Part shown: in pieces, positions 1 to 6,833 of the stretch | Numbering within the stretch: the stretch's first letter is position 1 | Layout of the letters: every line of letters starts with the position of its first letter | Translations under genes and position numbers: made by a program | The notes under the pieces: generated by a model | Database searches by the model: none | What the model saw: the letters and a program-made list of their open reading frames with translations, nothing else | Told to the model about the DNA's origin: nothing | DNA from: Flagellimonas oceani | GTDB taxonomy: Bacteria > Bacteroidota > Bacteroidia > Flavobacteriales > Flavobacteriaceae | DNA: 64,000 nt | Direction: 5' to 3' | Assembly: GCF_011068285.1 (NCBI RefSeq) | Contig: NZ_CP049616.1 | Location: 1,778,501-1,842,500 of the forward strand

Positions 1-524
1 TTGTCGTTGGTCACCATGGCAAAGGTAAGGTCATCTTCATTGACATCTGTGGCCACCACTTGGCCGATCACGTCGGTATCGGCAATGTCCTCCGCTGCCA
101 CAAACTCTTGGTCGGCCATTTCGGGGGCTTCGTTGGTCGGGGCAACAGTGGTCACTTTAATGGTGATCGTGGCACTTGCCGTGTCCTCCCCGTCGTCCAC
201 CTTAACGGTAATGTTGTGCTGCTCCTTGGCCGCTGCATCCAAGGTCTTTCCGCTCGCAAGGCTCAATTCGCCGGAGGCGGTAATCTCGAACAGGTCGTCG
301 CTGTTTGCTTCAATGGTAAAGGTGAGCGTGTCCCCGTCCTCATCGGAGGCCTTTACCGTGCCGATCACTTCTGTATCGGAAATGGTTTCGGCAGCACTAA
401 AGTCCTGCGCGGCTATTACCGGAACACTGTTCCCATCTTTCGGCGGGGTGTCCGGGCCGTCATCTTTACCGCAGGACCACAACAGGGCCACGGCCAACAC
501 TGAAAAAAGAATCTTTTTCATCAT
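1..524 (-). CDS. Cadherin-like repeat lipoprotein, 5' part only
   Basis: The reading frame runs off the left edge, so only about 174 N-terminal residues are visible. It starts at a double ATG (524 and 521) with MMKKILFSV, then a hydrophobic stretch and a lipobox LLWSC, so Cys18 is the likely lipidated residue and the protein should be exported and membrane-anchored. A linker rich in D, P and K follows, then two similar modules (about residues 35-125 and 130 onward), each with a core like DTDVIGQVVATD and acidic DEDGD/NEDDL turns. This resembles calcium-binding cadherin-like (CADG) repeats. The visible part carries no enzyme domain; more repeats or a C-terminal domain may lie outside the window. 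A plus-strand frame over the same bases is a shadow. Function beyond a secreted adhesin-like surface protein cannot be inferred. Confidence 0.82.
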   Translation of the reverse strand, partial: MMKKILFSVLAVALLWSCGKDDGPDTPPKDGNSVPVIAAQDFSAAETISDTEVIGTVKASDEDGDTLTFTIEANSDDLFEITASGELSLASGKTLDAAAKEQHNITVKVDDGEDTASATITIKVTTVAPTNEAPEMADQEFVAAEDIADTDVIGQVVATDVNEDDLTFAMVTND

Positions 525-639
525 TTTTTAGATTTTTATTATTAAACATTTGGGCAAATTCGGGAGTTCTGCCGAGGTTTTGGACCACCAATTGACGTAT
601 GCCCCATTTGAGTTGACGGATGAGGGGTTTGGGTTGATG

Positions 640-838
640 GGGGTGTTTGGTTATTCGGTTATTCGGTTATTTGGTTATTTGGTTATTGGTTAATGGTTAT
701 TGGTTGATGGGCGAAGGGTAAAGGGATTACTCGATTGTTGGATTGTTGGAAGAGCGGACCCTGAGCGTAGTCGAAGGGTGGATGCTTGGATGATTTGGTT
801 ATTCGGTTATTTGGTTATTCGGTTATTCGGTTATTTGG
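640..838. repeat. Degenerate GGTTATT(C/T) short-repeat tract
   Basis: Two clusters (about 648-700 and 794-838) are built from imperfect 7-8 base units of the form GGTTATTC or GGTTATTT, such as TTGGTTATTCGGTTATT. Between them are GGGTAAAGGG-type words and a GATTGTTGGATTGTTGG doublet. No reading frame of note crosses the tract. It fills part of the 479-base spacer between the left-edge lipoprotein gene and the Lrp gene. It has no CRISPR architecture: the units are directly adjacent, with no spacers of constant length. Confidence 0.8.
758..779. repeat. CCCTGAGCGTAGTCGAAGGG imperfect palindrome
   Basis: ACCCT ... AGGGT form the arms of a 22-base imperfect inverted repeat. The word resembles a CCCTTCGACnnnGCTCAGGG-type intergenic repeat that I recall from many bacterial genomes; that resemblance is from memory and was not searched. 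It lies inside the short-repeat tract. Confidence 0.6.
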
Positions 839-889
839 GTGAAGGGTAAAGGGTTAAAGGTGAAAGGTTCTTGAACTGACAATTGGTAA

Positions 890-995
890 CCGTTGATTGT
901 TCATTGTTAACTGTTAACTGCCAACTGTTAACTGCCAACTACTCACTGCCAACTGACCTCTGACTTCGTACTTCCGACTTCCAACTTCCGACTCC
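890..995. repeat. Pyrimidine-rich stepwise repeat (CAACTGTTAACTGC, CTTCCGACTTCC)
   Basis: The tract has two halves. The first repeats GTTAACTGCCAACT-like units (about 905-952) and the second repeats ACTTCCGACTTCC-like units (about 962-994). Neighbouring units differ by one or two bases, so the run drifts gradually in sequence. It ends about 10 bases past the stop of the minus-strand Lrp gene and contains no convincing hairpin terminator. Confidence 0.7.
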
Positions 996-1003
996 TAAAA
1001 AAA

Positions 1004-1462
1004 CTAAATATGAACCGAAGGGCTGTTCTTGACCTCGTTGATCACAAAAGAGCTTTGCGTGTTGCCGATATTGGCGATGGCGGTAAGTTTGGTGAGCATA
1101 AATTCACGATAGCTCTTCATGTCCTTTACGAAGATTTTAAGGATATAGTCGTAGTCCCCACCCACATGAAAACACTCGGATACTTCCTTAAGCTGCAGTA
1201 CCTCGCGCTCGAACTTTATCACATTTTCCTTGGTGTGCTGCACCAACCGTATTTGGCAAAGTACCATAAAATCACGGCCCACCTTCACCTTGTCCACCAA
1301 GGCGGTGTACTGGGTGATCACCCCGTTGCGTTCCAGTCGGCGAATGCGCTCGTAAACGGCGGTCTTGGACAAATGCAAAGCATCCGCATATTGTTTGGTG
1401 GTCTTTTTACTGTCCTTTTGCAGCAGCCTGATCAATTCAATGTCCACATTATCCAGTTTCAT
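1004..1462 (-). CDS. Lrp/AsnC family transcriptional regulator
   Basis: 152 residues, the usual Lrp/AsnC length. The N-terminal winged helix (about residues 5-60) has the recognition segment LSKTAVYERIRRLERNGVI, and the C-terminal part (about 70-145) is the RAM/AsnC ligand-binding ferredoxin-like fold with the HVGGDYDYILKI motif typical of the family. Such proteins form octamers or decamers and respond to amino acids. It is transcribed divergently from the methionine gamma-lyase-like gene across a 150-base spacer, so control of that gene, probably by methionine or a related amino acid, is the simplest inference. The effector is not visible from sequence. Confidence 0.93.
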   Translation of the reverse strand: MKLDNVDIELIRLLQKDSKKTTKQYADALHLSKTAVYERIRRLERNGVITQYTALVDKVKVGRDFMVLCQIRLVQHTKENVIKFEREVLQLKEVSECFHVGGDYDYILKIFVKDMKSYREFMLTKLTAIANIGNTQSSFVINEVKNSPSVHI

Positions 1463-1565
1463 ACCGACTATTTTTCTATGATGAACCGCTAAATTCCAAT
1501 TTTACGGAACAATTTCCTAATTTTTATAGCTATTCCGACCAATCATCTTCATTTTAATACATCTA

Positions 1566-1596
1566 TTGATTTTGGGTCTATCAATTCCTAATTTTA
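1566..1596 (+). promoter_or_regulatory. Promoter of the methionine gamma-lyase-like gene
   Basis: TTG at 1566-1568, 20 bases, then TAATTTTA at 1589-1596 (7 of 8 to the Bacteroidota TAnnTTTG -7 element), 17 bases before the ATG at 1613. The words CCTAATTTT occur twice in this spacer (near 1515 and 1587), a possible Lrp contact pattern; that last point is speculative. Confidence 0.5.
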
Positions 1597-1612
1597 CTAA
1601 AAACAGCACATT

Positions 1613-2833
1613 ATGGACTACAAAGCATCGGAACACATACAGGACCTTCAATATTTTGGTGAATTCGGAGGTGTAAACCCTTCCATATCAGATTCATCGA
1701 CCTACACATTTCTATCGGCAAAAACCATGTTCGATACCTTCGAGGGCAATACCGAAGGGTGCTACCTGTACAGCCGCCACTCCTCCCCTTCCAACCTGTA
1801 TTTGGGCGAGGCCATGGCGCAACTGGAAGGAACCGAATCCGCCAATGTGTACGCCAGTGGCATGGGCGCGATAACCGCGGTCATACTCCAATTGTGCGAT
1901 TCGGGCGACCATATCGTGTGTAGCCGAACCATTTACGGTGGAACCTATGCTTTCCTGAAAAATTTTGTAAAAAAATTCAATATTGAGGTCTCCTTTGTGG
2001 ACATCACCGACTTGGAAACGGTGAAGCAATCCATTACACCCAAAACCAAAATGATTTACTGCGAAGCCGTCAGCAACCCGTTATTGGAAATTGCCGATAT
2101 CCCTTCGCTATCCAAAATCGCCAAGAAAAACAATATGCCGTTGGTAGTGGACAATACGTTTTCTCCGTTGTCCATAAATGCAGCAAAGCTGGGGGCCGAT
2201 ATTGTAGTGCACAGTCTTACCAAGTTCATCAACGGCACCAGTGATTGCGTTGCCGGCGCTGTGTGCGCCTCCACGGATTTTTGTTTGAGTTTGAAGGATG
2301 TGAACAGCGGAGCGGGAATGCTTTTGGGCAGTACGTTGGACAGCCTTCGTGCCGCTTCCATTTTGAAGAATATGCGCACGCTTCACATCCGTATCAAAAA
2401 GCATAGTGAAAATGCCCATTACCTGGCCGAACAGTTTGAAAAAGACGGCTTAAAAGTGGTCTATCCCGGGTTGGAAAGTCATTCGGGACACCAGTTGATG
2501 AAATCCCAAATGAACCATGAATACGGTTTTGGAGGCATGCTGACCCTCGATGTGGGCTCGGTGGAGCGTGCCAATGCGTTGATGGAATCAATGCAGACCG
2601 AAAAGCTGGGATATTTGGCCGTGAGCCTTGGGTTTTACAAGACCCTTTTCAGTGCTTCGGGAACTTCCACCTCTTCCGAAATACCCGAAGAAGAACAAAA
2701 GGAACTCGGTCTTTCCCAGGGACTTATCCGTTTTTCCATTGGTCTGGACAACGACATCCGAAAGACCTATGTTACCATGCGCGGTTGTATGGAAAAGTTG
2801 GGTATTCTATCGCCCGATGCAAGTTTGGTCTAA
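1613..2833 (+). CDS. Cys/Met metabolism PLP enzyme, methionine gamma-lyase-like
   Basis: 406 residues, matching the trans-sulfuration PLP family (methionine gamma-lyase, cystathionine beta/gamma-lyase). The phosphate-binding Tyr and Arg of the family are in YSRHSSPSNLYLGE (about residues 54-67). The cofactor Asp is in LVVDNTFS and the Schiff-base Lys in VVHSLTKFINGTSD. Members cleave methionine, homocysteine or cystathionine to a keto acid, ammonia and a thiol, in the cytoplasm. Which substrate applies here cannot be settled from motifs. The divergent Lrp regulator favours an amino-acid catabolic role. A NhaC antiporter follows 72 bases downstream on the same strand and may be cotranscribed. 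Confidence 0.88.
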   Translation: MDYKASEHIQDLQYFGEFGGVNPSISDSSTYTFLSAKTMFDTFEGNTEGCYLYSRHSSPSNLYLGEAMAQLEGTESANVYASGMGAITAVILQLCDSGDHIVCSRTIYGGTYAFLKNFVKKFNIEVSFVDITDLETVKQSITPKTKMIYCEAVSNPLLEIADIPSLSKIAKKNNMPLVVDNTFSPLSINAAKLGADIVVHSLTKFINGTSDCVAGAVCASTDFCLSLKDVNSGAGMLLGSTLDSLRAASILKNMRTLHIRIKKHSENAHYLAEQFEKDGLKVVYPGLESHSGHQLMKSQMNHEYGFGGMLTLDVGSVERANALMESMQTEKLGYLAVSLGFYKTLFSASGTSTSSEIPEEEQKELGLSQGLIRFSIGLDNDIRKTYVTMRGCMEKLGILSPDASLV

Positions 2834-2905
2834 TTAAGTCGACTAATGGGGTTTGCACAACAAGGTGCAAAATCGTAATATTACCTCTTAACAAACTCAG
2901 ACCAG

Positions 2906-4396
2906 ATGCCGAACACAGAGGAGAATCCAAAATTTAGGGAAGACGAACATATTGTAAAAAACAAGGAATTGAGCATATGGGAAGCATTGATACCCGTGTT
3001 TGCCCTTGTGGCCATGCTCGCCTACAATGTTTTTGTTTTTGGGGATGATGCCCTGAGCGGCTCCAACCAGTTTATCCTCTTAATGGGCGGTGCGGTAGCG
3101 GCCATCGTAGGTATATTCAATAAGGTGTCCTACGACCAAATGATCGATGAGGTCGCAGAAAATGTTCGGTCTACCACAGGAGCGCTGCTCATCCTTTTAA
3201 TGGTGGGCGCGTTATCCGGAACATGGCTGGTAAGCGGAATTATTCCGGCAATGATTTATTACGGACTTCAAATTTTGAATCCAACCATATTTTTGGCGGC
3301 CTGTGTGGTGATCTGTGCCATTATTTCCATTGCTACGGGAAGTAGCTGGACCACTGCCGCGACCGTGGGCATTGCCTTGATAGGAATCGGGGAAGCTTTG
3401 GGCATCTCGTTGGGAATGACGGCCGGCGCCGTGCTTTCCGGAGCTTACTTCGGGGATAAAATGTCGCCATTGAGCGACACCACCAACTTGGCCCCTGCCA
3501 TGGCCGGTGGAGATTTGTTCTCGCACATTCGTTATATGACCTACACCACGGTACCGACCGTTGTGGTGACCTTGATTGTTTTTATTATTCTTGGTTTTAC
3601 GATCGATACCTCCGGAGTGGCGGACACAAGTTCGCTCCTTACCAATATTGGGACCACCTTTAATATAAATGGTTGGTTGTTCATTGTTCCTTTGGTGGTC
3701 ATCGGATTGATCCTTAAAAAAGCCCCGCCGTTGATGGCCCTTTTGGCCGGAACTTTATTGGGCGGTGTGTTTGCGATCATTTTTCAACCGGACATTGTTG
3801 CCAACATTGGCGGAGGTACCGCATTAAATTTTGAAACCGGTTACAAGGGCATTTTAAACGCCATTACCGTTGATACCGAAATAGCGACAAACGATCCGGC
3901 CTTGAACGATTTGTTCTCTTCCGGAGGAATGTCGGGCATGCTCGGCACTATTTGGTTGATTGTCTGTGCCATGGTATTCGGAGGCATCATGGACGGTATC
4001 GGGGCTTTGGAACGTATCACGGAATCCCTTCTAAAATTGGCCAAGACCACGTTTGGATTGTTTGCCAGTACCGTTGGGAGCTGTTTGGCATTGAACGTTA
4101 CAGCGTCCGACCAGTATTTGGCCATTGTGGTACCCGGAAAAATGTTCTCCAAAGCTTATAGGGAACGAGGACTTGCCCCTGAAAATTTGAGTAGGACCTT
4201 GGAAGATTCGGGAACGGTAACTTCTGTATTGGTGCCTTGGAACACTTGTGGTGCTTATCACAGTAGCGTTTTGGGCGTCGGCGTCGGCGAATACTTTTTG
4301 TACGCCATTTTTAATTGGTTGAGCCCCATTATGACCTTGTTGTTTGCGGCGTTCAGAATCAAAATCAAACAGCTTGCTACAAGTCCGGCCGAATAA
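2906..4396 (+). CDS. nhaC: Na+/H+ antiporter, NhaC family
   Basis: 496 residues with about eleven or twelve hydrophobic segments and the NhaC signature GAYFGDKMSPLSDTTNLAP (about residues 178-196). The second half carries a matching inverted-repeat unit with SVLVPWNTCGAYHSS. NhaC carriers exchange cytoplasmic Na+ for external H+ (some relatives exchange organic substrates such as malate/lactate or arginine/ornithine). The hydrophilic N-terminus (residues 1-25) is short. Its position directly after a lyase that yields a keto acid leaves a substrate-linked exchange role possible, but that is inference; the plain Na+/H+ role is the default. Confidence 0.88.
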   Translation: MPNTEENPKFREDEHIVKNKELSIWEALIPVFALVAMLAYNVFVFGDDALSGSNQFILLMGGAVAAIVGIFNKVSYDQMIDEVAENVRSTTGALLILLMVGALSGTWLVSGIIPAMIYYGLQILNPTIFLAACVVICAIISIATGSSWTTAATVGIALIGIGEALGISLGMTAGAVLSGAYFGDKMSPLSDTTNLAPAMAGGDLFSHIRYMTYTTVPTVVVTLIVFIILGFTIDTSGVADTSSLLTNIGTTFNINGWLFIVPLVVIGLILKKAPPLMALLAGTLLGGVFAIIFQPDIVANIGGGTALNFETGYKGILNAITVDTEIATNDPALNDLFSSGGMSGMLGTIWLIVCAMVFGGIMDGIGALERITESLLKLAKTTFGLFASTVGSCLALNVTASDQYLAIVVPGKMFSKAYRERGLAPENLSRTLEDSGTVTSVLVPWNTCGAYHSSVLGVGVGEYFLYAIFNWLSPIMTLLFAAFRIKIKQLATSPAE

Positions 4397-4543
4397 ATTT
4401 TAATCCTACTTTTTTCATTGCGGCCATTTCTTTGGGAAGATGTCAAAATTTGATGCTCAATTTTATCAGAACATCAATATTGACAGTGCTTTTTTGCGGC
4501 ATAGTCACGTGCTATCCGACCATAAGAAATACTAATTTTCAAG

Positions 4544-4575
4544 TTGAAAAAAGCCATAAATCCACCTTATTTTTG
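4544..4575 (+). promoter_or_regulatory. Promoter of the peroxiredoxin-thioredoxin cassette
   Basis: TTG at 4544-4546 is followed after 21 bases by TATTTTTG at 4568-4575, an exact match to the Bacteroidota TAnnTTTG element. The ATG of the peroxiredoxin is 30 bases farther. No OxyR-like palindrome was recognised nearby. Confidence 0.72.
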
Positions 4576-4605
4576 CTTCTGAAAAATTTAAAAAACATCC
4601 AATAA

Positions 4606-5250
4606 ATGACTTTAGTAGGAAGAAAATTTCCAAACATTGAAGTAAACGCCATCGACGAATTGGGCGATACGTTCAAAATCAACATTTTAGAGAAAGCCAA
4701 AGCAGAAAACAAGAAAGTATTGTTGTTCTGGTACCCAAAAGACTTCACTTTTGTCTGTCCGACCGAGCTTTTTGCCTTTCAACAAAACCTTAGTGAGTTT
4801 GAAAAGAGAAATACCATTGTTATCGGAGCTTCTTGTGATACTGCCGAAGTGCATTTTGCATGGTTGAACACCGAAAAGGACAACGGTGGAATCGAAGGGG
4901 TGACCTACCCTATCGTTTCTGACAGCAATAGAAACTTGGCAAGTGCCCTGGGCATCTTGGACATCATGAAAGAGGACTTCAATGAAGAAACCAACTCTGT
5001 TGTAATGGAAGGCGACAATGTAACCTACAGAGCTACGTACTTGATCGATGAAGAAGGAACCGTATTCCATGAGAGCATCAACCACATGCCGTTGGGAAGA
5101 AACGTAAAGGAATTTTTGCGTTTGGTAGATGCCTACACCCACGTGCAGGAAAAAGGTGAGGTTTGCCCGGCCAACTGGGAAGAAGGAAAACAAGCCATGA
5201 ATGCGGACAGAGCCGGTGTTTCCGATTACTTGGCCAATCACGTAAACTAA
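4606..5250 (+). CDS. Typical 2-Cys peroxiredoxin (AhpC/TSA family)
   Basis: 214 residues. The peroxidatic Cys51 lies in DFTFVCPTEL and the resolving Cys187 in GEVCPANW, so this is a typical 2-Cys peroxiredoxin that reduces hydrogen peroxide and organic hydroperoxides as a dimer/decamer in the cytoplasm. A C-terminal tail is present, as in AhpC. The thioredoxin gene starts 8 bases after the stop and is the likely electron donor, since no AhpF-like reductase is nearby. An exact TAnnTTTG promoter precedes it. Confidence 0.95.
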   Translation: MTLVGRKFPNIEVNAIDELGDTFKINILEKAKAENKKVLLFWYPKDFTFVCPTELFAFQQNLSEFEKRNTIVIGASCDTAEVHFAWLNTEKDNGGIEGVTYPIVSDSNRNLASALGILDIMKEDFNEETNSVVMEGDNVTYRATYLIDEEGTVFHESINHMPLGRNVKEFLRLVDAYTHVQEKGEVCPANWEEGKQAMNADRAGVSDYLANHVN

Positions 5251-5257
5251 GAGCGCT

Positions 5258-5572
5258 ATGATCGTAGAATTGGACAAAGACAATTTAAGCGAGGTCATTG
5301 CCAACAATGACAACGTGGTGGTGCAGTACAGCGCATCTTGGTGCGGCAACTGCAGGATCATGAAGCCAAAGTTCAAAAAGGAAGCGTCTTTGAACGAGAA
5401 CGTAACCTTTGTTATGGTCGATGCCGAAAAATTCCCGGAATCCAGAAAACTGGCCAATGTGGACAATCTGCCCACCTTCGCCGCTTTTTCAAAAGGATCG
5501 TTGAAGAATCAGGTGCAGACCAATAAGTATGATGTTTTAAAAGACTTGATCCATGAAGTTGCCCATAATTAA
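5258..5572 (+). CDS. Thioredoxin family protein
   Basis: 104 residues, a bare thioredoxin domain with no signal peptide. The active site is WCGNC (Cys29 and Cys32), one residue different from the classical WCGPC, and the cis-proline loop is NLPTFAAF. It should act as a cytoplasmic disulfide reductase. It sits directly after the peroxiredoxin and overlaps the next small gene by 20 bases, implying one transcript and coupled translation. Replacement of the CGPC proline by Asn usually raises the redox potential of a thioredoxin, so a dedicated donor for the adjacent peroxiredoxin is a reasonable inference. Confidence 0.93.
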   Translation: MIVELDKDNLSEVIANNDNVVVQYSASWCGNCRIMKPKFKKEASLNENVTFVMVDAEKFPESRKLANVDNLPTFAAFSKGSLKNQVQTNKYDVLKDLIHEVAHN

Positions 5573-5810
5573 ACAATTGGTCAATTTTGCCGAGGAGCAC
5601 GATGAGGACTACTTGCAGGAAACTGCCGATACCTTGGAAAGCGTCTGTGAGGTTTCCAGCTTAAAAGATGAGGAACTGGACATGATCGGGGAATTGATCT
5701 CCAATCTGTACGGAGCCATCGAAGTGACCCATGAAATCAAGAACGGTACTCCCAAAAAGGAAGCACTCAATGGTTTCATGTCACGAGTACTCGGGTCAAT
5801 AGACAAGTAA
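5553..5810 (+). CDS. Small conserved protein of the peroxiredoxin cassette (DUF6952-like)
   Basis: 85 residues, acidic and apparently all helical, with one cysteine (CEVSSLKDEEL) and no signal peptide. I recognise it only as a small protein that commonly follows this thioredoxin in flavobacteria; the DUF6952 name is from memory. Its ATG overlaps the 3' end of the thioredoxin gene by 20 bases in another frame, and a strong terminator follows the stop. Its reading frame and position support a real gene. Its function is unknown; a role tied to the peroxiredoxin/thioredoxin pair is suggested only by context. Confidence 0.82.
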   Translation: MKLPIIKQLVNFAEEHDEDYLQETADTLESVCEVSSLKDEELDMIGELISNLYGAIEVTHEIKNGTPKKEALNGFMSRVLGSIDK

Positions 5811-5839
5811 CGGACATTGTCATAACTATTAATGGTAAG

Positions 5840-5877
5840 AACCTTCCCGTAACAGTCTTCGGGAAGGTTTTTTTAGT
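5840..5877 (+). terminator. Intrinsic terminator of the peroxiredoxin cassette
   Basis: AACCTTCCCG (5840-5849) pairs perfectly with CGGGAAGGTT (5860-5869) around a 10-base loop, followed by a run of T. It closes the three-gene cassette 30 bases after the last stop. Confidence 0.93.
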
Positions 5878-5884
5878 ATTTTTG
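5877..5884 (+). promoter_or_regulatory. -7 element before tpx
   Basis: TATTTTTG is an exact TAnnTTTG match 22 bases before the tpx ATG. It lies just past the preceding terminator, so tpx has its own start of transcription. No clear TTG is seen at the -33 position. Confidence 0.55.
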
Positions 5885-5906
5885 GTCTCGAATCAAAACT
5901 ACGATT

Positions 5907-6413
5907 ATGGCAACTGTTACACTTAAAGGAAATGAAATTCACACACTTGGCGACCTTCCAAAAAATGGTTCCCAAGCCCCTAACTTTACTTTGGTAAAAA
6001 CCGACCTATCCACCACTAGCCTATCCGATTACAAAGGTCAAAAGGTCGTTCTTAATATTTTTCCAAGCATCGATACGGGAACTTGTGCACAATCCGTGCG
6101 CCAGTTTAACCAAGAGGCCGCAGAATTGGAGAACACCAAAATATTGTGCATTTCCAAGGATTTGCCATTCGCACAAGCGCGTTTTTGCGGTTCGGAGGGC
6201 ATTGATAAGGTAGAAACGCTCTCCGATTTTAGGGATGGCAATTTTGGAAAAGCCTACAATGTTGCATTTACCGATGGTCCATTGCAAGGCCTTTTATCAA
6301 GATCTGTGGTCGTTATCAACGAAAATGGTGAGGTCGTTCACTCCGAACAAGTATCGGAAACTGTCGACGAACCCAATTATAAAGCCGCTCTCGAAGCGTT
6401 GATGGATGCCTAA
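5907..6413 (+). CDS. tpx: Thiol peroxidase (atypical 2-Cys peroxiredoxin)
   Basis: 168 residues, the normal Tpx length. Peroxidatic Cys60 lies in SIDTGTCAQSVRQF and resolving Cys94 in ARFCGSEG, the spacing of the E. coli pair (61 and 95). The enzyme reduces lipid and alkyl hydroperoxides with thioredoxin. It lies just after the peroxiredoxin-thioredoxin cassette but behind that cassette's terminator. The dgkA-like ATG overlaps its last codons by 8 bases, so translation of the two is probably coupled. Confidence 0.96.
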   Translation: MATVTLKGNEIHTLGDLPKNGSQAPNFTLVKTDLSTTSLSDYKGQKVVLNIFPSIDTGTCAQSVRQFNQEAAELENTKILCISKDLPFAQARFCGSEGIDKVETLSDFRDGNFGKAYNVAFTDGPLQGLLSRSVVVINENGEVVHSEQVSETVDEPNYKAALEALMDA

Positions 6414-6771
6414 GGAATCTTTTTTACGGAACAGGATCAAAAGTGTTGGGTTTGCCCTAAGGGGCATGTTACTGTTGTTGCGGACGGAGCCCAGTATTAA
6501 GATCCAGTTCTTTATCGCACTTATCGTAACGGCCTTTGGCTTCTACTTTCAAATTTCCAACACCGAATGGATGGCCCAGATATTGGCCATTGGTTTGGTA
6601 ATGGGCGTAGAAGGTGTGAATACCGCCATAGAAAAGATATGCGACTACATCCAGCCCAATTTGGACCCCAAGATTGGTTTGATAAAAGATATTTCCGCAG
6701 GAGCCGTTATGATAGTGTCGGTCCTGGCGAGTATTATAGGCCTGATCATTTATGTGCCGAAGATTTTTTAG
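6406..6771 (+). CDS. Diacylglycerol/undecaprenol kinase family protein
   Basis: 121 residues with a basic amphipathic N-terminus and three transmembrane helices, the size and layout of DgkA-type kinases. The catalytic-site segment is GVEGVNTAIEKICDYI, with the conserved Glu and Asn of the family. These trimeric inner-membrane enzymes phosphorylate diacylglycerol or undecaprenol with ATP; motifs do not separate the two here. The ATG lies inside the end of tpx. Confidence 0.9.
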   Translation: MPKESFLRNRIKSVGFALRGMLLLLRTEPSIKIQFFIALIVTAFGFYFQISNTEWMAQILAIGLVMGVEGVNTAIEKICDYIQPNLDPKIGLIKDISAGAVMIVSVLASIIGLIIYVPKIF

Positions 6772-6798
6772 TAAAATCCGACACCCGCAGTAGCAACG

Positions 6799-6806
6799 TA
6801 AATTTG
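6799..6806 (+). promoter_or_regulatory. -7 element before ftsK
   Basis: TAAATTTG is an exact TAnnTTTG match 27 bases before the ftsK ATG. No TTG is seen at -33, so the promoter call rests on one element only. Confidence 0.45.
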
Positions 6807-6833
6807 TAACTTAGCCCCGCTTAAAATCGATTA

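Noticed and set aside
1-531. Plus-strand frame of 176 residues at the left edge
   Set aside because: It is the shadow of the minus-strand lipoprotein frame, which has a proper signal peptide, lipobox and cadherin-like repeats.
640-995. CRISPR array
   Set aside because: Units are short, contiguous and variable, with no equal-length unique spacers and no cas genes in the window.
4397-4605. Small protein in the spacer before the peroxiredoxin gene (frame 4315-4605)
   Set aside because: It begins inside nhaC in another frame and covers the exact promoter element; no protein features.
4687-5475. Minus-strand frame of 262 residues opposite the peroxiredoxin and thioredoxin
   Set aside because: Both plus-strand genes are certain by their active-site motifs; the antisense frame has no recognisable domain.
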